Assembly: GCF_018408855.1 (NCBI RefSeq)
Contig: NZ_AP024327.1
Span: forward strand, 434,001-498,000
From: Caballeronia sp. NK8
GTDB lineage: Bacteria > Pseudomonadota > Gammaproteobacteria > Burkholderiales > Burkholderiaceae
Length of the DNA: 64,000 nt
Direction of reading: 5' to 3'
Shown here piece by piece: positions 17,515 to 25,885 of the stretch. The notes under the pieces were generated by a model. It had not been told where the DNA came from, searched no databases, and saw only the letters and a list, made by a program, of their open reading frames with translations. The first letter of the stretch is position 1, and every line of letters starts with the position of its first letter. Made by a program: the position numbers and the translations under genes.

Positions 17515-18762
17515 GTGAAACGTCAACTGAAGCCATTGAGTGCGGGCGTGCTTGCCTATGCGGCGATGATCGCGACTCCGGCCTGCGCGCAAAGCAGCGT
17601 CACGCTGTACGGTATCGTCGACGATTCGATCGTCTATCAAAGCAGCCAGACCAATCTGGCCAAGACGAACCCGGGCCGCTCGAACGTCAAGATGGCCTCG
17701 GGCATCTGGGCGGGCAGCCGCTTCGGCCTGAAGGGCGCTGAAGATCTCGGCGGCGGCAACAAGGCGATCTTCCAGCTGGAATCGGGCTTCGACATCAACA
17801 GCGGCGGCCAGCAGTTCACCAACGCGATGTTCGGCCGCCAGGCATGGGTCGGTCTGACGAACCCGGGCTACGGTACGCTGACCTTGGGTCGCCAGTACAC
17901 CTCGTACTACACGCTGCTTTCGCCGTATAGCCCGACGAACTGGCTGACCGGCTACTTCGGCGCGCACCCGGGCGATCTGGACGGCCTCGACACGATCTAC
18001 CGCGCGAACAACTCGATCGTCTACACGTCGCCGAAGCTCTACGGCTTCACGGTGAGCGGTTCGTACTCGCTGGCCGGCGTGCCCGACAGCGTGTACCAGG
18101 GCTCGACCTGGTCGGCGGCGATCCAGTATCAGCAAGGCCCGATCGGCGGCGCGGTGGCGTTCTCGCGCATCAACAACGCGGCCAACGGCGGCGGCATCTA
18201 CAGCGGTCAGTCGACCACCATCAACGATACGACGAGCACGACCGGCGCCGGTCAGCCGGGCGTGTCGGCGGTCACCGCCGGTTATCAGCGCGCGCAGGCT
18301 CAGCAGCGCTTCGCCGTTGCGGGTGGCTACCAGTTCAACAGCGCGTGGGACATCTCGGTCACGTACACGAACGTTCAGTACATCCCGGGCACGAACTCGC
18401 TGTTCACCGACGAAGCCGTGTTCAACACGGCCGGCACGGTGCTGCACTGGAAGGCGACGCCGGCATGGGACTTCGCGGCGGGCTACAGCTACACGTGGGC
18501 CAGCAAGGCGAACGGCATCAACGATGCGGCTTCGTACCACCAGTTCAACCTCTCGCAGTACTACTCGCTCTCGAAGCGCACGGGCCTGTACGCGCTCGAA
18601 GCGTTCCAGCGCGCGAACGGCAACACGCTGGCAGTTCCGTCGGGCACGACGTCGAATCGTCAGACGGCGGCCAACGCGACCATCGGCGATGGCTTCCAGA
18701 GCGCGCCGTCGGCATCGCGCAGCATGTTCGCAGCGGGCGTGGGCATCATTCATCGATTCTGA
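17515..18762 (+). CDS. General outer-membrane porin (Gram-negative porin family)
   Basis: A 415-residue trimeric porin precursor. The signal peptide ends at TPACAQ, and the mature start SSVTLYGIVDDSIVYQSSQ is the neisserial/burkholderial porin hallmark. SRFGLKGAEDLGGGNKAIFQLESGF, RQAWVGLTNPGYGTLTLGRQY and the C-terminal strand ending GIIHRF (terminal Phe for outer-membrane assembly) follow. GTG at 17515 with GAGGGG upstream is the start that gives a proper signal peptide. The upstream 250 bp hold no gene. Neighbouring tannase-family and hydrolase genes suggest a role in uptake of plant-derived material, an inference. Confidence 0.94.
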   Translation: MKRQLKPLSAGVLAYAAMIATPACAQSSVTLYGIVDDSIVYQSSQTNLAKTNPGRSNVKMASGIWAGSRFGLKGAEDLGGGNKAIFQLESGFDINSGGQQFTNAMFGRQAWVGLTNPGYGTLTLGRQYTSYYTLLSPYSPTNWLTGYFGAHPGDLDGLDTIYRANNSIVYTSPKLYGFTVSGSYSLAGVPDSVYQGSTWSAAIQYQQGPIGGAVAFSRINNAANGGGIYSGQSTTINDTTSTTGAGQPGVSAVTAGYQRAQAQQRFAVAGGYQFNSAWDISVTYTNVQYIPGTNSLFTDEAVFNTAGTVLHWKATPAWDFAAGYSYTWASKANGINDAASYHQFNLSQYYSLSKRTGLYALEAFQRANGNTLAVPSGTTSNRQTAANATIGDGFQSAPSASRSMFAAGVGIIHRF

Positions 18763-18778
18763 TTCGGATTACGAATCA
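18760..18778 (+). repeat. Inverted repeat overlapping the porin stop codon
   Basis: TGATTCG-GATTA-CGAATCA forms a 7-bp stem with 5-base loop, beginning at the porin TGA. There is no strong T-run after it (TCTTTTC lies about 14 bp on), so it may stabilise the mRNA end or act as a weak terminator before the tannase-family gene. Confidence 0.35.
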
Positions 18779-18865
18779 CCAAGTCATTATCTTTTCTTCG
18801 CTCGCGCAGCAATGTGCGGGCGAGGCTCAGTTGTACGCCATCGAAATGAAGTCAGGGAGATAACC

Positions 18866-20614
18866 ATGAGAGCTCTGGATTCCGGGCGGTTGCTTGCCGT
18901 ATTGGCGGCCTGCATCGTGACCGTGGTCGTCGCAGCGTGCGGCGGCAGCGGCAGTGACGCCACAAGCAGCGACAGCACGTCCAAAACACCATTGGCCGTC
19001 GTGAAACCGGTCGTGGACTGTTCGAAGCTGGCATCGACGGATATCACCGATATCGGCGGCGCGGGCAGCACGATCAGTTCGGCCACGGTGACCGCCGCGA
19101 CCGTCAATGGCGCGAGCGTGAACTTCTGCACGGTGAAAGGCACGCTCGCCCCCTCGAACACCTTCGAAGTCGCGCTGCCGGTCGACTCGTGGACGCAGCG
19201 CTTCGCGGAACTGGGCTGCGGCGGTCTGTGCGGCAACCTGAGCGATCCCACCAAGCAATCCTCGTTCAGCTTCAGCTATACGTGCCCGCTCGTGCAGCAA
19301 GGCGGCTTTGTCACGGCGGCGACCGACATGGGCCATTCCGGACAGGACGCCACATGGTCGAGCGATCCGCAAAAGCAGGCCGATTTCGCTTATCGCGGCC
19401 AGCACATCACGACGCTGGCGGCCAAGAAACTGATCAAGGCTTACTACGGTCAGGAGCAGAAGTATTCGTACTTCGTCGGTTGTTCCGATGGCGGACGTGA
19501 AGCGCTGATGGCCGCGCAACGTTATCCGTCGGATTACAACGGCATCGTCGCGGGCGCACCGGCCGCGCACTTCCAGATTCAGAACTCGCTGTATCACGGC
19601 TGGAACGTCGAATCGAACAGCACGACGGGCACGAGCGCCGGCAAGGCCGTGCTCTATGCCGACAAGGCTCAGGTGCTGCACAAGGCGGTCGTCGCCGCGT
19701 GCGGCGGTCAGGCAGGCGTCGCCGATGGCCTCATCGCCGATCCGCGCACCTGCCATTTCGATCCCGCGACGATTCAGTGCGCGGCCAGCGCGTCGAGCAC
19801 GAGCAACTGCCTGACGGCGCCGGAAGTCGATACGGCGAAGAAGCTCTACAGCGGCCCGACCGATGCGGCCACCGGCATGCTGATGCTGGGCGGCTCGCCG
19901 CTGTATGGATCGGAGGCGAACTGGATCGGTGTCGAAGTACCGACGTCGAACTCGACGGACGCGCCCGTGCCCGTGTCGAGCATCTTCAGCTACATGATCG
20001 TGACCGGCGCCTACAACCTGATCTTCACCGGCTCGCCGACGATGCCGAACATCGATACCTTCGGTTATCACGACGCGAGTTTCTACCCCAATTATCTGCA
20101 GACGAACCACGCGCTCAACGATGCGACGAGTCCCGATCTTTCGGCGTTCAAGAACGCGGGCGGCAAGCTGATTCTGTGGCACGGCTGGGCCGATCAGCAC
20201 ATTTCGCCGCTCTTCACGATCCGCTACTACCAGGCCGTGAAGGACACCATGGGCGAAGCGAGCGCGAATGAGTTCTCGCGGCTGTATCTGGTGCCGGGCG
20301 TGGGTCATTGCGGTGGCGGCGAGGGCTTCCCGAACATCGATCTGGTTTCGCAGATCACGGGCTGGGTCGAACAGAGCGCGGCGCCGAATGCCGTGATGAC
20401 CTATCAGACGGACGCGACGACGACCAAGGTGACGGCATCGCGTCCGGTGTATCCGTATCCGGCTGTCGCGAAGTTCAGCGGCAACGGCGACTGGCACGAC
20501 GGCGCGAACTGGAGCCAGGGCGCACCGCTGTATAACGATCCGGCGCCTGCGTGGGCGGGGTCGGCGTTCTATACGACGTATAGCCCCAAGACGCAGGGGG
20601 TGGCGGCGCCGTAA
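18866..20614 (+). CDS. Tannase/feruloyl-esterase-family lipoprotein
   Basis: A 582-residue exported esterase. The N-terminus (LLAVLAACIVTVVVAACGGSG in parts) is a lipoprotein signal with the lipobox cysteine at residue 25 (or 16). The tannase-family CS-D-HC motif is complete: Cys206-Ser207 in VGCSDGGREAL, Asp443 in WHGWADQHISP and His481-Cys482 in GVGHCGGG, where the two cysteines form the disulfide that joins Ser and His. Members hydrolyse gallate, ferulate or related aromatic esters. ATG follows GGGAGATAACC. It lies behind the porin and ahead of a second exported hydrolase. Confidence 0.92.
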   Translation: MRALDSGRLLAVLAACIVTVVVAACGGSGSDATSSDSTSKTPLAVVKPVVDCSKLASTDITDIGGAGSTISSATVTAATVNGASVNFCTVKGTLAPSNTFEVALPVDSWTQRFAELGCGGLCGNLSDPTKQSSFSFSYTCPLVQQGGFVTAATDMGHSGQDATWSSDPQKQADFAYRGQHITTLAAKKLIKAYYGQEQKYSYFVGCSDGGREALMAAQRYPSDYNGIVAGAPAAHFQIQNSLYHGWNVESNSTTGTSAGKAVLYADKAQVLHKAVVAACGGQAGVADGLIADPRTCHFDPATIQCAASASSTSNCLTAPEVDTAKKLYSGPTDAATGMLMLGGSPLYGSEANWIGVEVPTSNSTDAPVPVSSIFSYMIVTGAYNLIFTGSPTMPNIDTFGYHDASFYPNYLQTNHALNDATSPDLSAFKNAGGKLILWHGWADQHISPLFTIRYYQAVKDTMGEASANEFSRLYLVPGVGHCGGGEGFPNIDLVSQITGWVEQSAAPNAVMTYQTDATTTKVTASRPVYPYPAVAKFSGNGDWHDGANWSQGAPLYNDPAPAWAGSAFYTTYSPKTQGVAAP

Positions 20615-20717
20615 CTCGTTGGGAGCGCGCGCGGCGTCTGCGCACTATCATGATCGAATCGTCGCGACATGGGTCGATGCGGGCCTCAGTCCGACGATTC
20701 GTCAAGGAGGACGTCAC

Positions 20718-21695
20718 ATGTTCCGCCATCGCATCCTCGGGACGTTCGTGCTGGCTGTTGTCACGCAGGCATCGGCTGCGTCGAGCGATGATTTTTCCGG
20801 AACGGTCGATATCGGCGGGCGCGCGCTCTATCTGGAATGTCGCGGCCATGGAAGTCCCACGGTGATTCTCGAAGCGGGCGCGCTCGGCCGTGGCGATGTC
20901 TGGAGCCGTGACAAACTGCAGCCCGCCGGCGCGCGGACGATGGTGCTGCCGGGCGTCGCCGTCTTCACACGGGTATGCGCGTACGACCGGCCCGGCACAC
21001 TGCGCGAGGTCGATCCGAAACTCGAGCCGAACGGTCCGCAGTTCGAACCCAGCCGCAGCACGCCCGCGCATCAGCCGCGCACGACGCGCGACAAGGTGAA
21101 CGATCTGCACGCGCTGCTCACGGCCGCGAAGATACCCGGCCCATATGTGCTCGTCGGCCACTCGGCGGGCGGTCTCATCTCGCGCCTGTACGCCACTACG
21201 TATCCCGACGATGTCGTCGGCATGGTCCTGATCGACACGACGCCCGAGAACGTCTGGCTGCGTTTTCACGAAGCGCTGGCGCCCGCGCAATGGGAAAAGT
21301 TCGAAGCGCTCACCGTGAAAAATCAGGAGTTGCTCGACGCGTATCCCGAAGCGGAACAGTGGTGGACCGCGCCGCTCTCCGACGACGCTTCGACCCGTCA
21401 GGTGCGCGAGGCGAGAGCACGCGCACCGATGCGCCCGATGCCGCTCTTCATCCTCGGCCATGGCATTCCGTTTGCCGCGCCGTTCCCCGGATGGCCGGCG
21501 GACAGAATGGAAGCCATCATGAGCAATCTGCGCAACGATCTGGGAACGATGACGCCCGACGCGAAAGTTGTCGTCGCCAAGCAGAGCGGCCATGACATTC
21601 ATCAGGATCAGCCCGAGCTTGTCATTGCCGCGATCCGGCAAGTGGTCGATGCAGTGCGTGATCCAAAGACATGGCGCGTCGCGCCCTCAACGTAG
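20718..21695 (+). CDS. Exported alpha/beta hydrolase
   Basis: A 325-residue serine hydrolase with an N-terminal signal peptide (MFRHRILGTFVLAVVTQASA). The nucleophile elbow is VGHSAGGLIS with Ser149; LECRGHGSPTVILEAG and YDRPGTLREVD form the oxyanion region, and SGHDIHQDQPELV holds the catalytic histidine. ATG at 20718 follows AAGGAGG. It lies 103 bp after the tannase-family gene on the same strand, perhaps a partner esterase in the periplasm. The substrate is unknown. Confidence 0.88.
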   Translation: MFRHRILGTFVLAVVTQASAASSDDFSGTVDIGGRALYLECRGHGSPTVILEAGALGRGDVWSRDKLQPAGARTMVLPGVAVFTRVCAYDRPGTLREVDPKLEPNGPQFEPSRSTPAHQPRTTRDKVNDLHALLTAAKIPGPYVLVGHSAGGLISRLYATTYPDDVVGMVLIDTTPENVWLRFHEALAPAQWEKFEALTVKNQELLDAYPEAEQWWTAPLSDDASTRQVREARARAPMRPMPLFILGHGIPFAAPFPGWPADRMEAIMSNLRNDLGTMTPDAKVVVAKQSGHDIHQDQPELVIAAIRQVVDAVRDPKTWRVAPST

Positions 21696-22126
21696 AAGCC
21701 GTTGCTGCGGAACGAATTAAAACAGTACAGACCGTTCCCCAGATCCCGGCACAAGCAAGATGTTTTTTCTGCTGTTCGGTTTACTTCTACATCAGAACAA
21801 AGTAACCTTTCCTCGCTGATTCAAGCCCGGCGGATACTTGCCCCCGGGGTGAGAAGCAATCGCCCTCAAGTCAGAAATTTTGACTTCGTCGAAACACACT
21901 CGCTGCACATGTTACCGATGACCTAGCGTCATCGAGCGCTAGCCGCGCATCGTGCCGGCCGCCTTTCTTCAACTGCGGCCGGTCGTTCGGATCACTAAAG
22001 ACCTTTCGCGAAGTCATCGGAAGCGCATGCGCGCGGCCTGGTGCTCGCATCGTCTCGTCCACCGCCGGGAAACGCCTACTCTCGTCTTCGCGAGATCGCA
22101 CCATTATTTTCGTCATCCTAATTGAT
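21696..22126. other. Gene-free stretch ahead of the glycoside hydrolase gene
   Basis: About 430 bp that are visibly more AT-rich than their surroundings in places and hold no credible gene; short open frames here lack ribosome sites. The near-palindrome TCAGAAATTTTGA at about 21869-21881 and GCCCCCGGGG at about 21839 could be regulatory, nothing firmer can be said. Confidence 0.4.
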
Positions 22127-23206
22127 ATGAAGAATCGATCCTTCTCCTCGCTCGGCGGACTTATCGCCACGGCAGTCCTGATGAGCGCGCTGCTCGCCGC
22201 ATGCGGCGGCGGCAGCGACAGTGACGGCGCCGCCGACACCGCCGCAACCGGCAAGAGCGCCGCGTTGCCGAAGTCCACTGCAAAATCGGCGAGCGGTAAT
22301 GGCTCGATCTTCTACGGCATGAACGGCCATAACACCAATGGCGGCGCATACGACTTCACGAGTCCGCAGACGCAGCTTGCGCAGCTTCAGGAACTGGGCG
22401 CAACGATCTATCGCAACGACGTGTACAGCCAGACCTCGGCGAACATGCTCGCCGGCATTGCGAAGACGATGGCGGACGGCGGCGTGATGGTGTATCCGGT
22501 GATGCTGCTGACCCTCAACTACGACAGCGAAAGCGACGCCTATAACGCCGGCTACAAGCTCGGCCAGCAGACCGCGAACAGCTATCACTACACGTACTAC
22601 GAGGTCGGCAACGAACTGGAGGCGAAGGCCCTTAACGGCAACGTCGACGGCACCGTCTGGTATCAGTACGACAACTGGTCGTACATGCTCGCACGCGGCG
22701 TGATTCGCGGCATGATCGCGGGCGTGAAGTCGGTCGACGGCTCTGCGAAGATCGTGCTCGGCGGCACATGGCTGCACACCGCCTTCTTCCAGATGCTCGC
22801 CGATGGCTCGCAACCCGACGGCACCTGGGGCCATCCGACCGTTAACTGGGACGTCACGTCCTGGCACTGGTATTCGAGCCAGGGCGATATCACCCACGCA
22901 TGCGGCGGCACGGGCTGCCACGATGTGCTCCAGACGCTGCACGACATGGGCAAGCCGATCTGGATCAACGAGTTCGGCGTGCGTCCGGACTACGGCTCGT
23001 ACAACCAGATCGCCAGCTACATGACGGGCAACACGATGATGGCGCAATTCGCGAGCGTCGCGTCGAAGTACAACATTCAGTCGATCCAGGCCTTCCAGCT
23101 CTACGACGACAGCGAAGGCGACTACGGCCTCGCCGAGGGCGACGGCATCACGAAGAAGGCCGCTTACTGGGCGTACAAGGACTTCGTGCAGAACCACCCG
23201 ATGTGA
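22127..23206 (+). CDS. Glycoside hydrolase-like lipoprotein (clan-A type barrel)
   Basis: A 359-residue predicted surface or periplasmic lipoprotein: signal peptide with lipobox LLAACGGGSDS, a Ser/Ala-rich linker to about residue 58, then a barrel domain starting FYGMNGHNTNGGAY. Two carboxylates are placed as in retaining clan-A glycosidases: Glu163 in YYEVGNELE (acid/base after Asn) and Glu282 in WINEFGVRPDYG (nucleophile). WHWYSSQGD lies between. I cannot name the GH family; endo-glycosidases of GH5/GH39 type are the nearest style. A monocistronic unit behind a 430-bp leader, possibly tied to exopolysaccharide processing, which is inferred. Confidence 0.8.
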   Translation: MKNRSFSSLGGLIATAVLMSALLAACGGGSDSDGAADTAATGKSAALPKSTAKSASGNGSIFYGMNGHNTNGGAYDFTSPQTQLAQLQELGATIYRNDVYSQTSANMLAGIAKTMADGGVMVYPVMLLTLNYDSESDAYNAGYKLGQQTANSYHYTYYEVGNELEAKALNGNVDGTVWYQYDNWSYMLARGVIRGMIAGVKSVDGSAKIVLGGTWLHTAFFQMLADGSQPDGTWGHPTVNWDVTSWHWYSSQGDITHACGGTGCHDVLQTLHDMGKPIWINEFGVRPDYGSYNQIASYMTGNTMMAQFASVASKYNIQSIQAFQLYDDSEGDYGLAEGDGITKKAAYWAYKDFVQNHPM

Positions 23207-23306
23207 CGTATCGGCGGTAAGAAACGGAAAGGCGCGCGCTTTAAAGCAGGCGCGCGCACCCGCCGTTATCGCGGTTTGCGAGAACCGGATAACGACGAGG
23301 GAAGCC

Positions 23307-23570
23307 ATGCAGATCAACAGTGCGACGACGACTGCCTACACGAGCGCCGATGCGCCTGAATCGCGCCGGCCTGCCCCTGCCGACGCCACGACCGACGACG
23401 CCACCTCACAGCCGACCGATGCGCCGTCGTCGATGAAATCCTTCGCATATGGCGCGCTCGGTCTCGAACGTCCCGAAGTGCAGGCGACCGATACGAACGG
23501 CTTCTACACCGCAGGCAAATGGGTCGCAGCGGCCGTGACGATTGGCGGCATCGTGTCCCTGTTCGTTTGA
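23307..23570 (+). CDS. Small protein with C-terminal membrane helix, 87 residues
   Basis: A low-complexity N-terminal half rich in Ala, Asp, Thr and Pro (residues 5-42), a short conserved-looking core SFAYGALGLERPEV, and a C-terminal hydrophobic helix WVAAAVTIGGIVSLFV. GAGGGAAGCC upstream of the ATG is a fair ribosome site. Topology suggests a tail-anchored or small inner-membrane protein. No family recognised. Confidence 0.65.
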   Translation: MQINSATTTAYTSADAPESRRPAPADATTDDATSQPTDAPSSMKSFAYGALGLERPEVQATDTNGFYTAGKWVAAAVTIGGIVSLFV

Positions 23571-23718
23571 TGACCGCACTCGTGAATTAATACCTGGAAA
23601 TAACTTGCCGGATTGGCGCTTTGCTCCGCATATCGAATCGCGGCGCAGCGCGGGAAGATCTCGATGCGCGCTGTCTGCACACGACAGACCGCCTCTTCCC
23701 TCGACACTACGCCAAGCC

Positions 23719-24171
23719 ATGCAAGCACACCTCTCACGCACTCCCAGCCTGCTCTCCTTGCGCCGCGCGCTCGTCGCCGTAGCGCTCTTCGTGCCGATGC
23801 TGTCCGCCTCCGCCGAGGATCTTCCGGACGTCTGTTCCGCGCTGAAGACCATCGTCGATGCACGCTCGTTCGACACGCTCGCCAAAGACCGCGCGCTGCT
23901 GCCAGCCGGTTCGCCCGGCCAGGGCACCTGCAAGGGCAGCGCGCATGCCTATGACTGCCGCTGGCGCGCGCACTGGGGCGCGGATGGCATCGTCGCCGAT
24001 CCGTTGCAGGAACTGGGCGCGGATATCGCTGCCTGCTTTCCCGATGTGCGTCACGACGTGAACACCGCGACGCGTCAGCATTTCGCGCTGCGCGACACCA
24101 CTGACAAGCGCGTGACGATGACCGCGACGATCGAAGCGCCGAACACGTTACGCCTGCGCATCGTGCGGTGA
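23719..24171 (+). CDS. Exported hypothetical protein
   Basis: A 150-residue secreted or periplasmic protein: basic start then signal sequence SLLSLRRALVAVALFVPMLS with cleavage expected after ASA. The mature part has four or more cysteines (DVCSALK, GTCKGSAHAYDCRW, AACFPDV) that could form disulfides, and ends in a beta-rich VTMTATIEAPNTLRLRIV. Ribosome site is weak. It runs straight into the lipoprotein gene behind it, so the pair likely forms an operon. No function recognised. Confidence 0.68.
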   Translation: MQAHLSRTPSLLSLRRALVAVALFVPMLSASAEDLPDVCSALKTIVDARSFDTLAKDRALLPAGSPGQGTCKGSAHAYDCRWRAHWGADGIVADPLQELGADIAACFPDVRHDVNTATRQHFALRDTTDKRVTMTATIEAPNTLRLRIVR

Positions 24172-24191
24172 ATGGGACTGGAAGGCTCATC

Positions 24192-24704
24192 GTGCGCGCG
24201 CTCGTCGCTCTCGGCGCTGGCGCGCTTTCAGGCTGCACCTGGACCCTGATCACGGCAGCCGATGCCGCGGGCTCTCTGGTGCAGGCTGGCTTCACGGTCG
24301 CATCGAGCTATTCGTCGCCGACCTCGGTGACGGGCGCGCCCGCCGCGCTGCAATCCGTGTGCATCGAACTGAATCAGACGGTTGCGACCGGCGACTTCGT
24401 GCCCGGGCTGCAAGTCGCCTTGCAGCGGCGTGGCGTGAACTCGATGGTCTACAACCCCGGCACGTCGCCGCCCGGTTGCGAGGCGATGCTCGTGTACAAC
24501 GCGACCACGCGCTGGGACAAGCGCGCGTTCAGCAGCGAGCCGATGTCGTATCTGTCGGCGATCGATCTGACGCTCCTGCGGCAAGGGCAGATTCTCGTGA
24601 CCGCGCGCTACGACACGAATGGTCTGAACATAGACCGCTTCGCGAGCGCGCGGCAGAAGCTAGACGCGCTGGTCGACCGCATGGTGGTGTCGCGCGCGCC
24701 CTGA
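24192..24704 (+). CDS. Small outer-envelope lipoprotein
   Basis: A 170-residue lipoprotein: ALVALGAGALSGCTWTL gives a lipobox with acylated cysteine. GTG at 24192 is preferred because GGAAGG lies upstream; an in-frame GTG at 24168 overlaps the stop of the previous gene but has no ribosome site. The mature part resembles Sbal_3080-type lipoproteins with a nucleotide-free alpha/beta fold (LQVALQRRGVNSMVYNP, MLVYNATTRWDKRAF, GQILVTARYDTNGL). Role unknown. A rho-independent terminator follows about 90 bp downstream. Confidence 0.68.
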   Translation: MRALVALGAGALSGCTWTLITAADAAGSLVQAGFTVASSYSSPTSVTGAPAALQSVCIELNQTVATGDFVPGLQVALQRRGVNSMVYNPGTSPPGCEAMLVYNATTRWDKRAFSSEPMSYLSAIDLTLLRQGQILVTARYDTNGLNIDRFASARQKLDALVDRMVVSRAP

Positions 24705-24794
24705 CGCTTTCCTTACCGCATCTTTCCGATGCGATCGCGCGCGTGAAAGCGATGCTAATCTGCCTTCGCTGTAGCTGTTGACCGATCCCTCTTG

Positions 24795-24832
24795 CGGCTC
24801 GCCGGTGTCCTTCTGGCGGGCCGTCTTTTTTT
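24795..24832 (+). terminator. Rho-independent terminator
   Basis: CGGCTCGCC pairs with GGCGGGCCG (one G-T wobble) across an 11-base loop, followed by TCTTTTTTT. It ends the lipoprotein transcript before the GntR gene. Confidence 0.85.
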
Positions 24833-24887
24833 GGAGGTCATGCGAAGGCTTTTCCGTTATCGGCGGGCAATGCTAAAGTTCGGAAAG

Positions 24888-24898
24888 TGGTCGGACCA
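24888..24898. promoter_or_regulatory. TGGTCGGACCA operator upstream of the GntR gene
   Basis: A perfect TGGTC-G-GACCA palindrome 14 bp before the regulator start, matching the TNGTNNNACNA consensus known for FadR-type GntR proteins such as LldR, GlcC and PdhR. It lies just after a weak promoter-like pair (TTTCCG 24851, 17-bp spacer, TAAAGT 24874), a position suited to autorepression. The same site recurs ahead of the MFS-dld operon. Confidence 0.75.
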
Positions 24899-24911
24899 GT
24901 GAGGCATACCC

Positions 24912-25679
24912 ATGCATGACGAGAGCCAGGAAGACGCGTTGCAGATTGCTGACGCCGTCGCGGGACGCATCGAAGGGCTGATCGTCGACGGCGTGCTGAA
25001 ACCCGGTCAGGCGCTGCCTTCCGAACGGCGGCTGACAGCGAAGCTCGGCGTGTCGCGGTCCGCCGTGCGGGAGGGGCTGAAGGTGCTGCGCACGCGCGGG
25101 ATCATCGAAACTTCGCATGGACGCGGCTCGTTCGTCGCCGCGCTGACGACGCAACCCGCGCTCACGCCGATGATGCATCTGCTCGGCTCCCAGCCACGCA
25201 CGCTCTACGACATTTTCGAAGTGCGCGAAATGCTCGAAGCCGAATCCGCGCGTCTTGCCGCGCTGCGCGGCACGCAGGCGGATTTCGCGCTCATCACCCG
25301 CCGATACGAGGAAATGCTCGCGGCCAACGCAAGCGACGTAGCCGAATCGACGCGCGCGCGGCTCGACTATAACTTTCACCTGTCGATCAGCGAGGCATCG
25401 CACAATCCCGTGCTCGTGCATACGCTGAGTTCGCTCACGGATCTGCTGCTGAGTTCGGTCTTCGCGTCGGTCAACAACCTCTACCATCGCGAGGCGCAAA
25501 AGCGCGTCATCGACAAGCAGCACGCGCGTCTCTACAAGGCCGTGCTCGGCAAGCAGCCGGAGCAGGCGCGCAAGGCCGCGAGCACGCATATCACCACGAC
25601 GACCGCCTGCATGCGGGAAATCGAGGCGGAGGAGCAGCGTCTGGTGCGGGCTACTCTGCGTCTGAAGGGCTGGCAGTGA
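24912..25679 (+). CDS. GntR-family (FadR/LldR-type) regulator
   Basis: A 255-residue FCD-type GntR protein. Winged helix: GVLKPGQALPSERRLTAKLGVSRSAVREGLKVLRTRGIIE in parts (LPSERRLTAKLGVSRSAVRE, GLKVLRTRGIIE). The helical effector domain has the metal-binding residues of the FCD fold in LDYNFHLSISEASHN and KQHARLYKAVLGKQ. The layout fits LldR/GlcC regulators of lactate or glycolate use. Two TGGTNGGACCA operators, one at its own promoter and one before the MFS-dld operon, make control of D-lactate use the best reading. Confidence 0.92.
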   Translation: MHDESQEDALQIADAVAGRIEGLIVDGVLKPGQALPSERRLTAKLGVSRSAVREGLKVLRTRGIIETSHGRGSFVAALTTQPALTPMMHLLGSQPRTLYDIFEVREMLEAESARLAALRGTQADFALITRRYEEMLAANASDVAESTRARLDYNFHLSISEASHNPVLVHTLSSLTDLLLSSVFASVNNLYHREAQKRVIDKQHARLYKAVLGKQPEQARKAASTHITTTTACMREIEAEEQRLVRATLRLKGWQ

Positions 25680-25777
25680 TCCAGCGCCGCGCCCGAGCGC
25701 ACGGACGTGCACAAGCCGGCGCGCCCTCGCCGACATTGATTCGCGCGGAAAACGCCTCCTGGCACGACAAAAAGAAG

Positions 25778-25788
25778 TGGTAGGACCA
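25778..25788. promoter_or_regulatory. TGGTAGGACCA operator upstream of the MFS-dld operon
   Basis: TGGTAGGACCA differs from the site at 24888-24898 at one base, and the shared block extends to AAGTGGT-GGACCAGTG on both sides. It is 98 bp before the MFS start in the 206-bp gap behind the regulator gene, so the regulator probably acts on both transcripts. Confidence 0.75.
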
Positions 25789-25885
25789 GTGGTTCGACGT
25801 CTCGACAGTCTCTTACTGGCACGGAACAATGCGCTCCAGCAAAGCCAGTAGCGGCGACAAGCCGCACGATTCAGGAGACTTCACG

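Noticed and set aside
18827..20497. A 556-codon antisense frame over the tannase-family gene
   Set aside because: The sense gene holds all catalytic motifs and a lipoprotein signal; the antisense product is Arg-rich and featureless.
21702..21926. A 74-codon frame in the gap before the glycoside hydrolase
   Set aside because: No ribosome site, biased composition and no similarity to a known family; treated as chance.
23231..23262. GC-rich repeat GGCGCGCGC around TTTAAAGC after the glycosidase gene, as a terminator
   Set aside because: The pairing is possible but there is no T-run and GCGCGC runs occur widely in this genome, so the case is too weak.
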